Origin: Zeugodacus cucurbitae | Lineage: Eukaryota > Arthropoda > Insecta > Diptera > Tephritidae | Assembly: GCF_028554725.1 (NCBI RefSeq) | Contig: NC_071669.1 | Coordinates: 57,950,501 to 58,014,500 of the forward strand | Length of the DNA: 64,000 bases | Direction of reading: 5' to 3' | Shown here: one piece after another, positions 12,957 through 26,095 of the stretch | Position numbering within the stretch: position 1 is the first letter of the stretch | How the letters are laid out: the number at the start of each line of letters is the position of its first letter | Notes under the pieces: model-generated | The model's input: the letters and a program-made list of their open reading frames with translations, nothing else | What the model was told of the DNA's origin: nothing | Database searches by the model: none | Translations under genes and position numbers: made by a program

Positions 12957-13399
12957 TTAGGTTATGTTAGGTTAGGTTTGTAGGCAGATCTCTGCAAAAA
13001 CAGAAGATCTCACTTAGACAGCCTGGCGCTGTCCTTAGTGGTACCTATAAAACTCCCTGTGGATCAAAGACCTTTAAGATTCAGCAAAACGCTTGGAATC
13101 CGTTACAAATTTCTTAAGACGGCTAATATCGATTCTAGCCAATTCGGTAGGAGGTGTTTCAACCTCAGTCTGGCAAAAGCTGGACAATGTAGAAGGAAAT
13201 GTTTAGATGATTCCATCTCGCCTTCCTCCATATAGCTTTGGCAACTTGCATCTGCCACGATCCCAAGTCTCACCGCATGGGTACCCATTGGACAATGTCC
13301 TGTAAGTACACCCATAATGACATACTGAGATGGACCTTGCCCAGAGAAAGCAGTTGAAAGGCCAGATAGCACAACAAATGGAGAAATTGGCATATGCAT
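12957..13399 (-). mobile_element. Non-LTR retrotransposon C-terminal fragment (family 1)
   Basis: The minus-strand frame 13399-13103 encodes the end of a fly non-LTR polymerase: VLTGHCPMGTHAVRLGI, then a CX2-3 ... HX4C block (CQSYMEEGE, KHFLLHC) and PAFARLRLKHL. The frame decays downstream, and the fragment abuts TTAGGTTATGTTAGGTT at 12957. It is truncated at both ends. Confidence 0.7.
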
Positions 13400-16137
13400 T
13401 AGTATATTCGTCTAAATAAGATTCAGCATAAATGTAGACAACAGTTTATCTTTAAATGTCCATTTAAGAAAATTATTGCCTACAACTAGGCGCTTTGATT
13501 AACCAATTAATTTTTAGCTATTTTTCGGTTAAAAAATATTTTAGAAGCAATATATTTCAACAGAGAACGACAGTAATGAAAAATATATAAATGAGGAACG
13601 AACAACCTCTGAAGATCGAAGAAGTCTTCAAAACAAAATTGATCTCGAATTTTCAAATTCTTGCTGTCATAAATACAATAAAATAATGTAATATCGATAT
13701 TTTTGGCTGGAGATTATTTCTTTGTAATGACTGTTAGTCGATTTTTGAGAAGTTATTTGTATGTAGAGAATCCTTTTTAGAGGCAATATTTCCTAAATTG
13801 TTTCTTATTTTGCAACTTTAGTACTAATAAAAAGTACGAAAGATATAAAATTCGAAGTAAATCACAAGGATCCCTCCTAAACTGCATATATTTACCAACA
13901 CTAATAAGTACGCATATATTTACTTAGCGGAGCGCAGTGCTCGTTAGATGGCTGTCTTTGTTGTGTTGTGTTGTGTAGGAGTGTAAGTAAACTTTATGAG
14001 AGCGTCACACAGCAGCATACCAGCACAGGGAAATAAAGGCAAATAGAAAATGTCAAATAATGCCATGCGACTTACAGCTTCACAGTTAAAATATATATAC
14101 TATAGATATTTACAAATATATGCTTAGAACAGGGAAAGTTGCGATATGAAGTGAGTTGCTCACAGCTGCAGTAGCACAGCATCCCAAATGACAGCTGGCA
14201 GAGCAACTAGCTCGTGCGCATGCGCTACAAGTGTCAAAGCGACGTTTGTGGACAAGTGACACGCACTGTCTTCTCTACTATAATAAATACTCTTTTAAGA
14301 GCCAATAAAGAGCGGTTGCTTTCGTTAAGTTCTGCTGGCAGCGCCAACGTCAGTGAAAACGTGCTGACTGCCCGCTTAACGGCACACAATGGGGGTTGAC
14401 GTACGTGGCAGGCAGGCACTGCCGGGGGTTGGGGGTGGTGGTTTTGACGTGTGCATTGACACAAAATGAAGTTACACGGCGTGGTGCGTTTGATTTCAAT
14501 TGACTTTTCGTAAAAGTAGCGAACGCGCAGAAAAATAACAAAAAAATATAAATAAAAATAAAACAACAAGAACAAAAAAAATTAAATTTAACTACCGTGC
14601 AGAACTTTAGAGTTGTTAGTAACAGCGTATAACAGCGCTTTATTGCAACAGTAACAAGCCATAAGGGTAGTGAAATTAATTTTCATGATAACAACGAAAG
14701 CTGCCATGTACAAATTTAACTGCAACAACAACAATAACAAAAGCAATGTTTTACTTTAATTTTAGCTTTTCTATGATTTTCCGCCAACATTGCTCCTTCC
14801 TCTGTTGTGTATGTGTTTCCTACACGCTTGTCTTGTTTTCCTTTGCATATATGTAGGTATTCCTTCACTTCACTGGCAGGCATTTTGCTATTTACCCCAT
14901 TTTATCGTTACAAGGACATGCTTGCTGCCGCTGCTGCTGCTTGCTCATGCATTCTTGCACTCAAAGCGTTTACAATGGTGCCAGCATGTACGCCCAAACA
15001 CAGAAACACACACGCACATACATATATATTACTTATGTGCCTGTGTTTGTGTGGCAAAATGAACTTTGATGCGACCACACCTGCCTCATATTAGTTACAT
15101 ACATAACAATAACAACAAGTTATAATACTAACAACAACAACAGCAATATAGCTGACACATATAACGGTACACCTGTGAGTGTGTACATATGTAAGCGCGT
15201 TTCCTTTATCCGTTTATATACCACGGATGTACATATGTACATATATGCATTTTGAGGATGCTGCAGCTCCCGTGCAACTTCCAGCTCATTCGATTTGCAA
15301 CCACACAAACACACACAGACATATATACATACATACATACAAACAAACAAACATATGCATTTACCTGCATCCGCAGCCACAGCGCGGCATAGTGTAGTGG
15401 TGGTGGTGTGTGGGGAGTTGCCATTTAACAATCTTTAATAACATGAAAGCTACAATAATTATAACCGTGGTTTTGATATACATATATACAATATATATAT
15501 ATATATAATATTTATTTGTGCGTTTAATTTTAATCGTGGGGCTGCTGAAAATGCTGATCCGCCTACTGAGTATTTTTTACACACATTTTTTTAAGTATGA
15601 AATGTGTTGAGTTTTTGTGGATTAAAAATTAAGTGCGAATGGGTGTTTAATTGCTCAATGTGGTCTTGAGTGGGCATCCAATGCAAAATATGAAACAATT
15701 TAAGTTTTCTCCGATATGAGAATTAAAGAAAATTTAACGGTAAAGTGTAGCGGAATAAATTCTGAAGCTGAAAATCTCACTTTCAAACTATATGATTCGT
15801 TCTTCAACTCACCAAAAAAAAAAAAAAATACTTATTAGTTAGGACCTAACTTAACCTAAAAATTGGTCATGTTGCCACTATTTATTGTGGGTATTATTGA
15901 ATGCAATTAAGTAATAAATTCATTGGTTTCAAACTCCACAAATCTGAAAAAGATTTTTTTACCAAACAATTTACTGAATATGACTAAAAGAAAAATGTAT
16001 AACTGGCAAGAGTAAAACTATAAATTTTTGTGTGAAATTCCAGCTAGAGTAACCTTAAGTCGTATAAAATCGACACATACGACTTGTTAGTCGGTTAAAG
16101 CAGGTTAATCGCAATCAAGATCTTATTACAACTTAAT
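13400..16137. other. Non-coding; microsatellites and a GC-richer patch
   Basis: GCCTACAACTAGGC (13478-13491) belongs to the short hairpin motif set described at 42187. The patch 14150-14480 is richer in G+C. Between 14990 and 15500 are CA, CATA and TATA runs. Several 60-113-codon frames on both strands overlap one another and look incidental. Confidence 0.35.
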
Positions 16138-16463
16138 AGTCTTTTCACACAGGAGCTAATTGATCAATTAACCGTCCTGTGCTCGAATTGAATTTTAATC
16201 GGCTTGAAAATGAATTGCAACTCTGAGACAAATACCGTATTTGTAATTATATATACGTTCTTTGTCTGCGATTGGCGGTATTTTTTGATAAAAAAGCTAC
16301 GGTAGATGTCGCTGCTAAAAATAGCAATAAGTTTATGAAACATAGAAACTTCTTATCAAAAGCAAAAACAAAAATGTATAACAGCTGATCGGTTATCGAG
16401 AAAACTGGTTTCTCAATTAAAATTTTAATTGAGCAATTAATTTGGCTGTGTAAAAACGGTTAT
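16138..16463. mobile_element. MITE with subterminal palindrome, copy 1
   Basis: Starts AGTCTTTTCACACAGG and ends with GGCTGTGTAAAAACGGTTAT, an imperfect inverted match. Just inside the left end is AATTGATCAATTAA, mirrored near the right end. The interior (GATGTCGCTGCTAAAAATAG, AAAGCAAAAACAAAAATGTA) is shared with 55159-55558 and 44851-45735. No coding capacity. Confidence 0.75.
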
Positions 16464-16999
16464 TCGCAATCAACCCCTTATTACAACATAAAATTTGCAG
16501 TTCCAGAAAATCTTGAAAAATTATATTAAATTTAATTGCTTAAGAGCATTCTTAATTACGAGTCGAAGGATCAATGTTGCATAAACTACGGACAGCATTT
16601 GGAGTAAAAAGCCGAGATAGACGAAATCTTTGTGACCCGCGACTAACGAAAGAAATAAGGGATAAGAAACATAAAATTATTAAGTACTTAAAGTAAAATC
16701 ACTAGAGGTCTCTGAATTGAATTGAAGATCAACCAATTGAGAGAAATAATATCGAAGTTTCAGGCGGTCTTTATCAAAAGTGTAAACAAAACTGAGACCA
16801 ATACGAATACCAATAGTGTCAGAGTTATATTTGTCAAAAAAGAAACAATCTAACTAAACTGTTACTTATGCTATATCTGCTCTATATTTACTAATATTCA
16901 AGTACAATAGACTCTCGAAATAATCTAAAGAATTCTAAAACTGTATGCATTGAGACTCGCAAAACGATTTAAAGTGGGTCGCCTCCTGGGTAACGCTAA
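16464..16999. other. Non-coding AT-rich stretch
   Basis: Nothing recognised. Confidence 0.4.
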
Positions 17000-17710
17000 A
17001 TGACCTGTGGCCTTCACGGTATTTTAAAACTACTTACGGACCTGAACTTAACATGGAAAACGTTTAAGGTTTACTATCTTTTGGATTTGGTTGCAACTTG
17101 GGCTCGAGGTCGAGGTATTCCGCCACTTGAGTATGTTGGGGTGAAACACTTCAGAAATGGTCTCCGTCCCGTTAAAACCCTGGCAGGCCTAAGAGAGGAT
17201 TCCAACTATGCGCTGGCTCTAAACGCCTCATAAGAGCTTGCGTCAACCCTTGCCTTGGCCTTTTATCAGAGTCAACCTTGAGACCATTAAACGCGACTGC
17301 CTTCCGGAAAGTGGATAGCCGCTCTAAGTGGTGAACCATATAAAATGAGAAAAAGTCGACATCGACTTTGAAAACGGACAGTGTCCTCGGAGACGAAATC
17401 GTACACCTCTACAGCCAATTTGTAAGCCTTACGCCTGGCCTTCACTGGCGCGGGTACCACCCGATCAACTCAATCTCTGATCAAGCGTCACAAGTCACAC
17501 GAGGGTGAATCTTCCCTTGGAAAGAAACCGCGTTCGGTAGAGACTCCGACGTTTAGAGAAATCATTAAACTCGCAGGCTCTATAGAGTTAGGCGTGCTCG
17601 ATTGCAGCAGGGAAAATGGAGCCATCTCCCGAAGATTAGAAACGAGTCGAGGCCGAAATTTCTGCGGTCTTCATGAAAGTTGTGAGAGGACCCCTGGCCC
17701 CCTCCAAGGT
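17000..17710 (+). mobile_element. GC-richer retroelement ORF1-like relic
   Basis: The GC content rises sharply. At 17490-17630 one frame reads KPRSVETPTFREIIKLAG followed by SIELGVLDCSRENGAISR, then shifts frame to VEAEISAVFMKVVRG. That pattern (GVLDRSxExGxIxR ... WxxVExxxxxVF) is one I associate with accessory ORFs of insect retroelements. The upstream 77-codon frame is unassigned. It carries frameshifts and stops, so it is dead. Confidence 0.45.
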
Positions 17711-18530
17711 ATATTGACCGTTTTAAGTTTTATTACGATATACATATGCATGTTTTAATGTCTAACAGATCTCTTGTAAAGGTAAGTGAGCTAATGATAT
17801 TAAGAACACTGTTTTATTGGAAGTAGGCTTAAACTTTAAACAATTTGAAATGTAATGATATAGTAAAAATAGTTGACGTAAATCAACAAAATGATAATCG
17901 AAATAATAAAACAGAGCATCTTCAATGTACACATTTAACGAAAATTATAAATTAAAAAAAATATATATATCTTTGATCACAAGTAACTGCATTTTTCCTC
18001 ATTTTGTAATTATTCGCGCTAATCCCATGCACGCATTTAACGCACAGCTTATCGCGACAGCAGAGACAGAAAGCACCCGCGCAGAGGCGTTTAAGCGCCT
18101 TTACGTTATGCATCGTTTAATTCGATGTAAGGAAGTGGAAATGGCAGTGCAAACTGTTGGGAAAAATCGTCGCTTTTTAGTGCAACGCTGATTTTGACGT
18201 AATAGCAAGGCGAGTCATTACGTCAGACGGTCGGATGTCGTTTCGCGAACGCATACGCAATGCAGGTGGGGTGTGGTAACGGGAGTGGGAGGTCGGAGAT
18301 TGCAACGATTGTAACTCACACGAAGGCTGATTACACTAATGACATTTGCCATTTGAAAACGTCATCACACGGCAGCAACAAACAAGTGAAAGTGGTAAAG
18401 CAAAGGTGGTATAAAACTGTAAAACAAAATGTGATATTAAAAAGGTGTTTTTGAGGTTAGTTCAGTTATTCTGAAGCAAGAGACTTATGCTAATCGGATC
18501 AACATGAATGATACGGTGTAGGTTTTTTGA
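17711..18530. other. Non-coding, GC-richer from 17990
   Basis: The 88-codon frame at 17925-18191 has no recognisable motif. ATCTCTTGTAAAG at about 17768-17780 is flanked by ACAG and GTAAGTGAG like a micro-exon, but nothing else supports it. Confidence 0.3.
18195..18225. promoter_or_regulatory. Inverted pair of CRE-like sites
   Basis: TGACGTAAT (18195-18203) and ATTACGTCA (18217-18225) are perfect 9-bp inverted arms around 13 bases. Each arm contains TGACGTAA, a known CREB/ATF-type bZIP target. It lies in a GC-richer stretch (about 17990-18460). Function is unknown. Confidence 0.4.
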
Positions 18531-19215
18531 GACCAAATTAGTTTAACGGGCTCTTAAGGGAGAGGTCCATAACAATCAAGTTTAGAACCCGGCTGTTTAT
18601 CCATTCAAGTACTGTCAATTCTTTAGCATTACTCAAAATTATTCGGATAATGTTTTCTGCCGCTACAACAACTACTGAGAGATGGAATTTGAGGCTAGAT
18701 TGAGCAACTCTTTACAAAGAGACTCATAACACTCGGATCTCTGAACCGATATGAATCAGGTTTTTTATTCATCCAAGAACTGTTAACTCAAGTCTAAATT
18801 ATTATGTTTTCTACCACAAAAACAACAAGAACAAAGGGGACCAAAACCAAAAAAGTAGACCCTGTATTTTGAGGTTATATTAAGCGGCTCTTAAGACAGA
18901 GATCCATAATAATCAAGTTTAGGTAACCGATACGGACCCGGCTGTTTACCCATCCAAGTATCATTACTCAAAATTATTCGGAGAATGTTTTCTGCCGCTC
19001 CAACAACTACTGAGAGATGGACTTTGAGATTAGATTGAGCAACTCTTTAGAAAGAGACTCATAACAGTCTTATCTACGGAACCGATATGGACCTGGACGC
19101 CCAAGAACTCTTAGCTCGGCAGTAACTCGACTCAAAATTATTTAGGGAATGTTTTCTACCACAAAAACAACAACAACAAAGGAGAGTTGTAGCTTTCTTC
19201 AGAACCCAAAAAGTG
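18530..19215 (+). repeat. Alternating (ABAB) ~165-bp tandem repeat
   Basis: ATTATT...ATGTTTTCTNCCNC followed by an ACAAC run recurs at 18635, 18796, 18970 and 19134. The first and third share GTTTTCTGCCGCT, ACAACTACTGAGAGATGG and GATTGAGCAACTCTTTA; the second and fourth share GTTTTCTACCACAAAAACAAC. The array is therefore a two-unit higher-order repeat of about 335 bp, present twice. Confidence 0.8.
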
Positions 19216-20659
19216 GACTCTTTCAAAAAAGTTAGATTTTTTTTTAAATTTTCTTAATATGTTTACCGTTAAAATATTTCACCGTTATTTACCGCGCATC
19301 ACCGCGCTACTCATCGACACTTGATACTTAACGCTTTCACTTGTAATCAAAGATTATGTTAAAGGCAAAACGCCCACACGCGTCAAGCCAGCCAGCAAGC
19401 AACCTACACGTATGCTAATGTTTCTCTAAGTACACCGACAGCCACCATGAGCCACACCCACATGCCGGAACAGAAGAAGAGGGAGAGAGGGGATGTGGTT
19501 GTTGGTGTTGTTGCATTCACAACACATGCACCGAAAATGATGCGAAAATCGAGTCAAAAGAATGGAAAACACAAGTGGGCGTACAGATGATGATGAAATG
19601 AGCAAGCGATTATATGCACGTGAAAACACACAAACACACATACATACATATGAAAGAACATGCCTGTCTGTGTGTGTTGCATGCCAGCGCTGCTTAGCTA
19701 TCGTTGTAGATAAGCGCGCAATCTCCAACAAATAACATTTGCAACACACAAGCAGCGCTACTTTCTCATTGATGTTGTTGATGTAGTTGTTGTTGTTGTT
19801 GCTAACACAGACTGACTTGGCTGGCTGGCGTGCATTGGATTTCTTTGTGCTTGCGTGGGCGTTTTTGGCGCTTGTTGGCAGCGCCACACAGTTTTTTCTA
19901 TGCTCTTTGCCAGCAGTTTTGCGGCTTGGATGCACGGCATGTTTGCGACAGCCAGCAAATGCGAACTCGAGGGTCTCGCAAATTCTCGCTTTTTGCTGCT
20001 GCATTTCGTTGCTGACATCCTGACATCCGGACATGCAAACCAACACACACGCACACACGTACACATACAAGTACAAAGGTAATTACATGCGTGTGTTTGT
20101 ATAGGGAAGTGGTAGAAAGGGAAGTGCTGGAGTCACGGTGCGCGCAAGCAAAGATTTGTGTTCATGTAAACAAAGGCGCTGCAAGCAAAAGTCAACGTGA
20201 GCTTGTGTGTGTAAACTGATAAGCAGAAACACCATGTACTATAGTATGTTCCGCGTGATATCAGCTGGTTTACTAATGATAATTGACAATTGCTTGGCAT
20301 ACTGGGTAGTAGTCTACAGGAAACCCAACCCCATACAGTTTTTTAGTGAGAACATACAAGAGATGACCATATCCCGATTGAGAAAAAACCTTGAATATTT
20401 ATAATGTGAAGAAATAAAGCTAAATTATTCATTTAAGCTCTCAAAAACAAAAAGAGGCCAGTTTGGAAGTTTAATTCTTATGAACCATATATAGTACATA
20501 ACCTAAAAAGTATGGATAATTCTTTAGAAACAAGAAAAGCTGGCGTATATGTACCATTGTTAGTCGAGTGATGAAAATGTTCGATCGTAATTATCGTAGA
20601 AACATAAAGGACTGGACCAGCGTTGAGAGGTAATTGTTAAACATTTTTTTTATAATTAT
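19216..20659. other. Non-coding; incidental long frames
   Basis: Includes CA/TG and TTG microsatellites (19630-19660, 19785-19800, 20040-20075). The minus frame 20076-19426 is open for 216 codons, but its ends are microsatellite-encoded and its sequence is not family-like; four other frames overlap it. Confidence 0.35.
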
Positions 20660-20935
20660 GGGTTTTTCAATAAAATACATTGGGCTTTATACCGCATATA
20701 TCGGTTAATATGTGAGATACCTTAGCAAAATTAAGTGAGCATATAATCTTGGATATAGTGTACCTTGGTGCTGAAAATGAGTGAAATGGGTTCAGGAGTT
20801 ACCTCAGCCCTCTCATACTATTTATAGTGATCTTCGTTATTCTATTGGACTTAATGCAGATTAAATGGGTCAAATTGTGTGTTGTCCTAATAAAATTAAA
20901 TCAATTGTTGCAACCGAACTTAGCCTTTCCTTACT
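20660..20935 (+). mobile_element. Hairpin-ended dispersed repeat, 3' fragment
   Basis: Matches the 3' part of the family at 30997-32396 (ATATCGGTTAATATGTGAGA, TTCTATTGGACTTAATG). Ends GCAACCGAACTTAGCCTTTC and CTTACT. The inverted TTGCGAGAGTATA is lost. Confidence 0.7.
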
Positions 20936-21674
20936 GGTTATTTCCTTTAAAAGAAGAAGTCAAACAAAAAAGCTATTAAGGAACAACCTTATCAATTGTT
21001 ACGTATAAGACGCATTTACGTCCTCTAAAACTGAAACTATGGGCAATATTTGCCCTACAGAATTCATAAAATGTTCAAAAAATTAATATTACAAAATTCG
21101 ATTCAGCTGGATTTCTAGTGAAGGTTTCAGAAGTCTCAAATGTGGGACAATAAATTCAAAGTGATAGATCAAGGGTAGGATCTAAATTTTTATCTAGCCA
21201 AAAACTTTCAACCCGGCAGCATTTCTCAAAATAACAGGTTATAGAAGCTTTGGTATATGTGGATAAGATAATAGGTAGTATGACGGGCTACAAAACTGGT
21301 TAGGCAGTTTCCAGATAAAAATTAAGATAATATTCATTGCATACAGATACAAATTCAGCTCTGATTTTGCAATTAGCGGCAATTGGACTTCCAGAATGTC
21401 ATTCACGGAGATCAAATTTAAGGATGAATTCAACGTTTGAAAGAATAATATTGAAAAACAAAATAACTGTTGAGTAATTTTGTTTGTGAAGAATTGTAAC
21501 GGAGAACAGGCCTAATCTCGAAAATATTATGAGGTTTAATACACTAGAACTCAAGAAAACTCATATCTATTTAAATAGCTTACTGAAGGTTTCAAGATCA
21601 AAATCAACTCAAATTAATTTCTTTATTCCGCTATAGTGGTGACATCAATGAAATCTTGATAGATAAACTAAAAC
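20936..21674. other. Non-coding AT-rich stretch
   Basis: Nothing recognised. Confidence 0.4.
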
Positions 21675-21678
21675 TTAA

Positions 21679-22018
21679 GGGGTTAGGTGAGTTTTAGAGG
21701 GTAAACACAAGGGTTTTTTTTTTTAATTTTTACAATCATATTTTTCTTTGAAACATTTCTGCGTATCAAAGATACATATTTAAACAGTATTTTGAGAAAT
21801 TTTTATTTAAAAATTCCGAAAACTCGACTGTTGGCACCTCATCTCTCATGACGTGTCCAAAAAGAGGTCTTACAGTTTTACATTCATACTGACGTGGCCT
21901 GATGGGCGTTACTTCCAAATGGAATATCTCTCAGAATATAACGCTGATTGATTTAATATTTTTGGATAATATTTAAGCAAAAATTTACATTTTTGAAAAT
22001 TTGAAACCTACCTACCCC
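21679..22018. mobile_element. TTAA-flanked non-autonomous element, 340 bp
   Basis: Left end TTAA|GGGGTTAGGTGAG, right end CCTACCTACCCC|TGAA. The ends are imperfect inverted repeats, and the target site is TTAA on the left and TGAA (one mismatch) on the right. It resembles the elements at 34817 and 57499 in end structure. TTAA duplication is the piggyBac hallmark. No transposase. Confidence 0.55.
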
Positions 22019-24191
22019 TGAAGTGGACTCAATGAAGAAGAAAGAATGTCTATGACTTTGTCGAGTCTTCAACCTTCTGATGGAAAAATTTCCCATCAGT
22101 ATCTAAAATAATAATTTAAATATTATATCTAATCAAGGCTCAGGTACTAGCAACTAGAGAAGAAAGGATCTGACATTGTGCGGTTCCAATTTCCGAAGCG
22201 AAGAAACATCTGATTCGGTATAGTAAACTCGACCGAAATTGCTTAAACAGTTAATACAAAATATGTTTGATCCGAGTTCAACTTCAACTTGTTAAATGTA
22301 ACTTAAACCTCAATAACAATGGCTGGAGATCAGCTGCACCTCAACGTGGACTTTTATAAAATAAGTTTCTATGTAGAACTACTAGAACAAACAAAGGTTT
22401 ACTATTGTCAGTCGAAGGGTGACCATCATTATGAGCATTAGCTTTTTATTTGGCGGAAAGTGGAAGTGAACTAAGATCTTAAAGAGAAGAAAAATAAATT
22501 GATTTTTGATAACCGACCATGAAATGACAAAGGGCGTATTCGATACATAATAATAACACTATAAGTCACCAACAATTTAGAAAGGTAAAGAAACCTGCAG
22601 GAAAGCTGAGGAGATAATCTAAAGATAAATGGATTAAACTGAAATACCAAACGGAGGTTCGCTAAATTCCGAAATTCACAGTTTAAAATTTGTGAAATTT
22701 CTTTCAATATAATTATATCTTACTGTTTATAAAATTGTCACTTAGAAAAAATTGTTCATTACTAATCATCTATTACGCGCCGTTGACGCACCCAATGCAT
22801 AGAAAAGTACGCCCTGCATAAATAATACCTGAACTCAGAGCAGTTTTGCTGCAGCAAAACACAAGGAAACACACACAAACTAAACAGCCACAAACACGCT
22901 TTAAGGAAAATTCGTAGAAAACAACAAGTGCGAAACGCAAAAGCTCTTGCATAAAGCTCCATGGCTAGTTGTTGACGAAGCCTCGGATCAGAGGCGACAG
23001 CGCGCTGTGCATTGAATGCAGTGCTTACGACGACAAATTGTTTTGCTTGCAGATTATTTTTAGGGCAACAAGAGGGTGTGGTTCAAAGCCGGAGCTTCTA
23101 CGAACACACATTATATGGCGAAAGCTAACGCAAATAATAACGAAAAGATAGCGAAAAACAAATGATAAAACACACAGAAAGAGCAGACAGAGCATCACAA
23201 GAAGAAGAACGCTAACACGCCGAGCATGAATGACACAATTTACAAATACACAGCTTCATAAGGGTATATGTGTTTGTATATGACGTCTGAAATGTGTGTA
23301 TCTGTGTGCATGCAACAGTTACTCGACTATTGCAAGTCATACAACAAGAGTGATATACTAAAGTCAGATGAAAGTAAACAATTATTTTTTAAGCAAAACA
23401 TATTTTCTTTTTTATTATATTCCTTTAAGCTTCAAGTAGTGAATTATCTTCAGCCAAATCATGTGTTGGTCACATGTGATTCCCTTATAAACACTCACAC
23501 AAATACATATGTAGGTATACGCACAGAAGTGCGTCATTAATGTTGCAGTTGCAAAGCATGAACAAGTAAAACAAAAAGCTTTAAGGGCGGCTAAATTTTA
23601 TGAATGAAAAAGCTCTGAGGAGTGGCTAGCGAAAATGCGCGAGAAATGCATATTGATTTTCTTTTCTTTTTTTCAAGCGAGTATGACGTAAATGCTGGGA
23701 TTTGCAAAGCTTAAAAGCTTGAAAGCTCATGTAGCAAGTAAAAGCTTTCGCACAGCTTACCTTGATACCTTGTTAAATATAAAAAAGCTTATAGGACAGT
23801 TTTAAATCGCTAGTTTGTTATAAAAAGCTTTAAGTTGGAGCACATAAGTTGTCGCTCAAAATGCAGGGTGACCACGATTTGCCTTGACCATTAAACTTTG
23901 AACTGTATATTTTTCAGTTCGTTACTTAACAGTTGCTTGAATTTACTTTCATTGTATTCACAACTGTAAAAGCTTTTATTCCGAAAAGCTAACAAGTAAT
24001 TTTTTATCCTTTGAATGCCAGCTGTCTCCAGAAGCTTGACTAGCTAGAGTGTTAAAGTGTTTGAAGCACAAAGAATAATATAAAATTAAATCTAATAGGC
24101 ATAGCGCTCTCGAAAACTCCAAATATTGCTAATAGTAGGTAGAGTCTAAGTTTTATCTTGTAAATATGGACCAATATTTGAGTATATAAAA
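22019..24191. other. Non-coding stretch
   Basis: Around 23575-24050 the word AAAGCTT or AAAAGCTT recurs many times. No gene recognised. Confidence 0.35.
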
Positions 24192-24770
24192 TTGATGTCT
24201 CCGGTCGAGCACCTTCACATTGAGGCCCGTATGCTACCTGACAATTTCAGTTGGGATGCTTTCGCTGAAATCATTCTACAACTGGAAGCACCAGCTGCCT
24301 CCCAGAGCCATCAAGAGTACCTTCCTGAAATACGTCGACGAGCTAAAATACTATACCGACAGGACTTCGGATGCGACAAGCTAAAAAAAAGCACTGAACG
24401 CCATTAACAAAGGACTTCCCTTCATTGACTCCCTCCCAGTGAATGACGTACTTGGAGTAAGAACACCCCCATCGCAGACACAGAGGTCGAGTTGCTTCGC
24501 GAAGCTAGAGTGACCCTTGCGCAACTGCTTTCTGGATACCTGTCCAGACTAGACTCATACTCAACATATGTCCAGCATGCAAAGAGTCCCCGCATGACAC
24601 TAACCACCTCTTTGCATGCCTCCTTAACCATACTCATCTAACACCACTTCCCCTTTGGTTCGACCCTATCGAAACAGCTCGTTTCCTGGGCGTCCCGTTA
24701 CATGACTTCGATGACAATTAGGCTCGGTTTGTCGTTTGATGCATGCTTAACCGTTACAACAACAACAAAA
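24192..24770 (+). mobile_element. Non-LTR retrotransposon 3' end (family 2), copy 1
   Basis: Decayed C-terminus of a fly non-LTR polymerase: SPVEHLHIEARMLP, then SLPVNDVLGV, a CPACKESPHDTNHLFAC zinc-knuckle-like block and PIETARFLG...DFDDN before TAG (24719-24721). An A-run near 24385 and later indels break the frame. It ends with AACCGTTACAACAACAACAA, a CAA-rich tail as in copy 2. 5'-truncated, as expected for target-primed insertion. Confidence 0.8.
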
Positions 24771-25319
24771 TACAAAATTATATAATCAGCTGAGAATACA
24801 CCGCATGGCATAGATGTTGAGAGAGAAAGTTTCCCGCTTAAATGAAATCGAAACCCCCCATTTAGTACTAAATTTGGACAATGTCGGTCTAAAACTTTAC
24901 TTAACAGCAAATAGAGATATGTACATTTACATTGTTGCACTTTTGTAAGGCATTCGTTGTTCCCAAGACAGTCGGTTCTACTTAACCAGCACGGATCCGG
25001 GTTTCTATACGTCTAAAAATAGTCAAAGCGGCAGCTTGGCATAGAATTATTTGAGAATGTTACATGCCTTACAGAAACAACAACTGTCATACAGAAATAT
25101 TTGATAGAAAATGCTTTACTAACAAAAGTTTGAATCTGAACGATCAACTATTTATTACACATCTCAATATATCAACCACCCAGAAGAACCTGAAAATCTG
25201 TCAATTAAAAAATCTTCTGACAGCCGCAAGTTTACAAGAAGTTACATCCAATTTAAAGCAACCAACAATAGACTAGAAAAATATACGAAGCACTTCGCTA
25301 TGTAAATATTATATACCAG

Positions 25320-25353
<34 letters not shown>

Positions 25354-26095
25354 ACATAAGTAAAGCAAAATTATGCCAATATAGCCGGAGCATATTCAAT
25401 TTACATAATAATTGCTTGAAGAAAAAAACCCATTTGGCTCTATTATCTCTCGCAAATCCTTTTCAGCGCAAAGGCATGTTATCTTAAGCCAGTAAAAGAA
25501 AAACAAAAGAAATTTCTTTACTACGCCATGTTTACACAAATAAGTGGCCGAAGTCAAAAACGCAAACCGTTAAAACATTTACTGATGGCGACGTGCCTCA
25601 AAAATTGTATGCAAAGCAAAATATTGCTAGAGACATGCTTCAATATATAATGTACCTATACATATTTATCAGTATCAGTTATGTAGATGTTTACTTGTAT
25701 CTATGTAGCAAATTCTTATGGTTAAGCCATCTTCATTTCACGCAAATTGGCTCAAACCCTTTTGCAGCATAGTATCAGTGCATATTTTTACATTTCATTT
25801 TGTTTACATGGTACCCATAAATGACATTTATGCGGGAATTCAAAAAATTTCCAAGAAATTTGTATTAAAATATAACAAAAATGAGTTTATACTACCGTCT
25901 TTCATTTGATGGGCGTACCTAACCTAAATGTGGTTACCTTAAGATTATTGTATGAGCGCACAGACACAAAGCAGTCGCTGGCTCGAGATTTTTTTTCACA
26001 AAATATTCAGATTTTTTAGTTCTAATATAATAACTTACTTGCACACTTGCTCAACGCCTTCCAAGGATTGTTATACATATATAAAGTCCAAACAC
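24771..26095. other. Non-coding; (TA)n at 25322-25351
   Basis: A perfect TA run of about 30 bp is followed by ordinary AT-rich sequence. Nothing coding is seen. Confidence 0.4.

Noticed and set aside
15360..15424. Minus-strand ATG followed by codons to a donor CAG|gtaaat, like a first coding exon
   Set aside because: The peptide is Pro/His-rich and microsatellite-derived, no acceptor or leader features are present, and overlapping frames look the same.
17768..17780. 13-nt micro-exon flanked by ACAG and GTAAGTGAG on +
   Set aside because: No neighbouring exons on the + strand, and the site borders a retroelement relic.
19426..20076. 216-codon minus-strand open frame, the longest in the window
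   Set aside because: Its ends translate CA and TTG microsatellites, it has no domain-like sequence, and it overlaps several equally open frames on the other strand.
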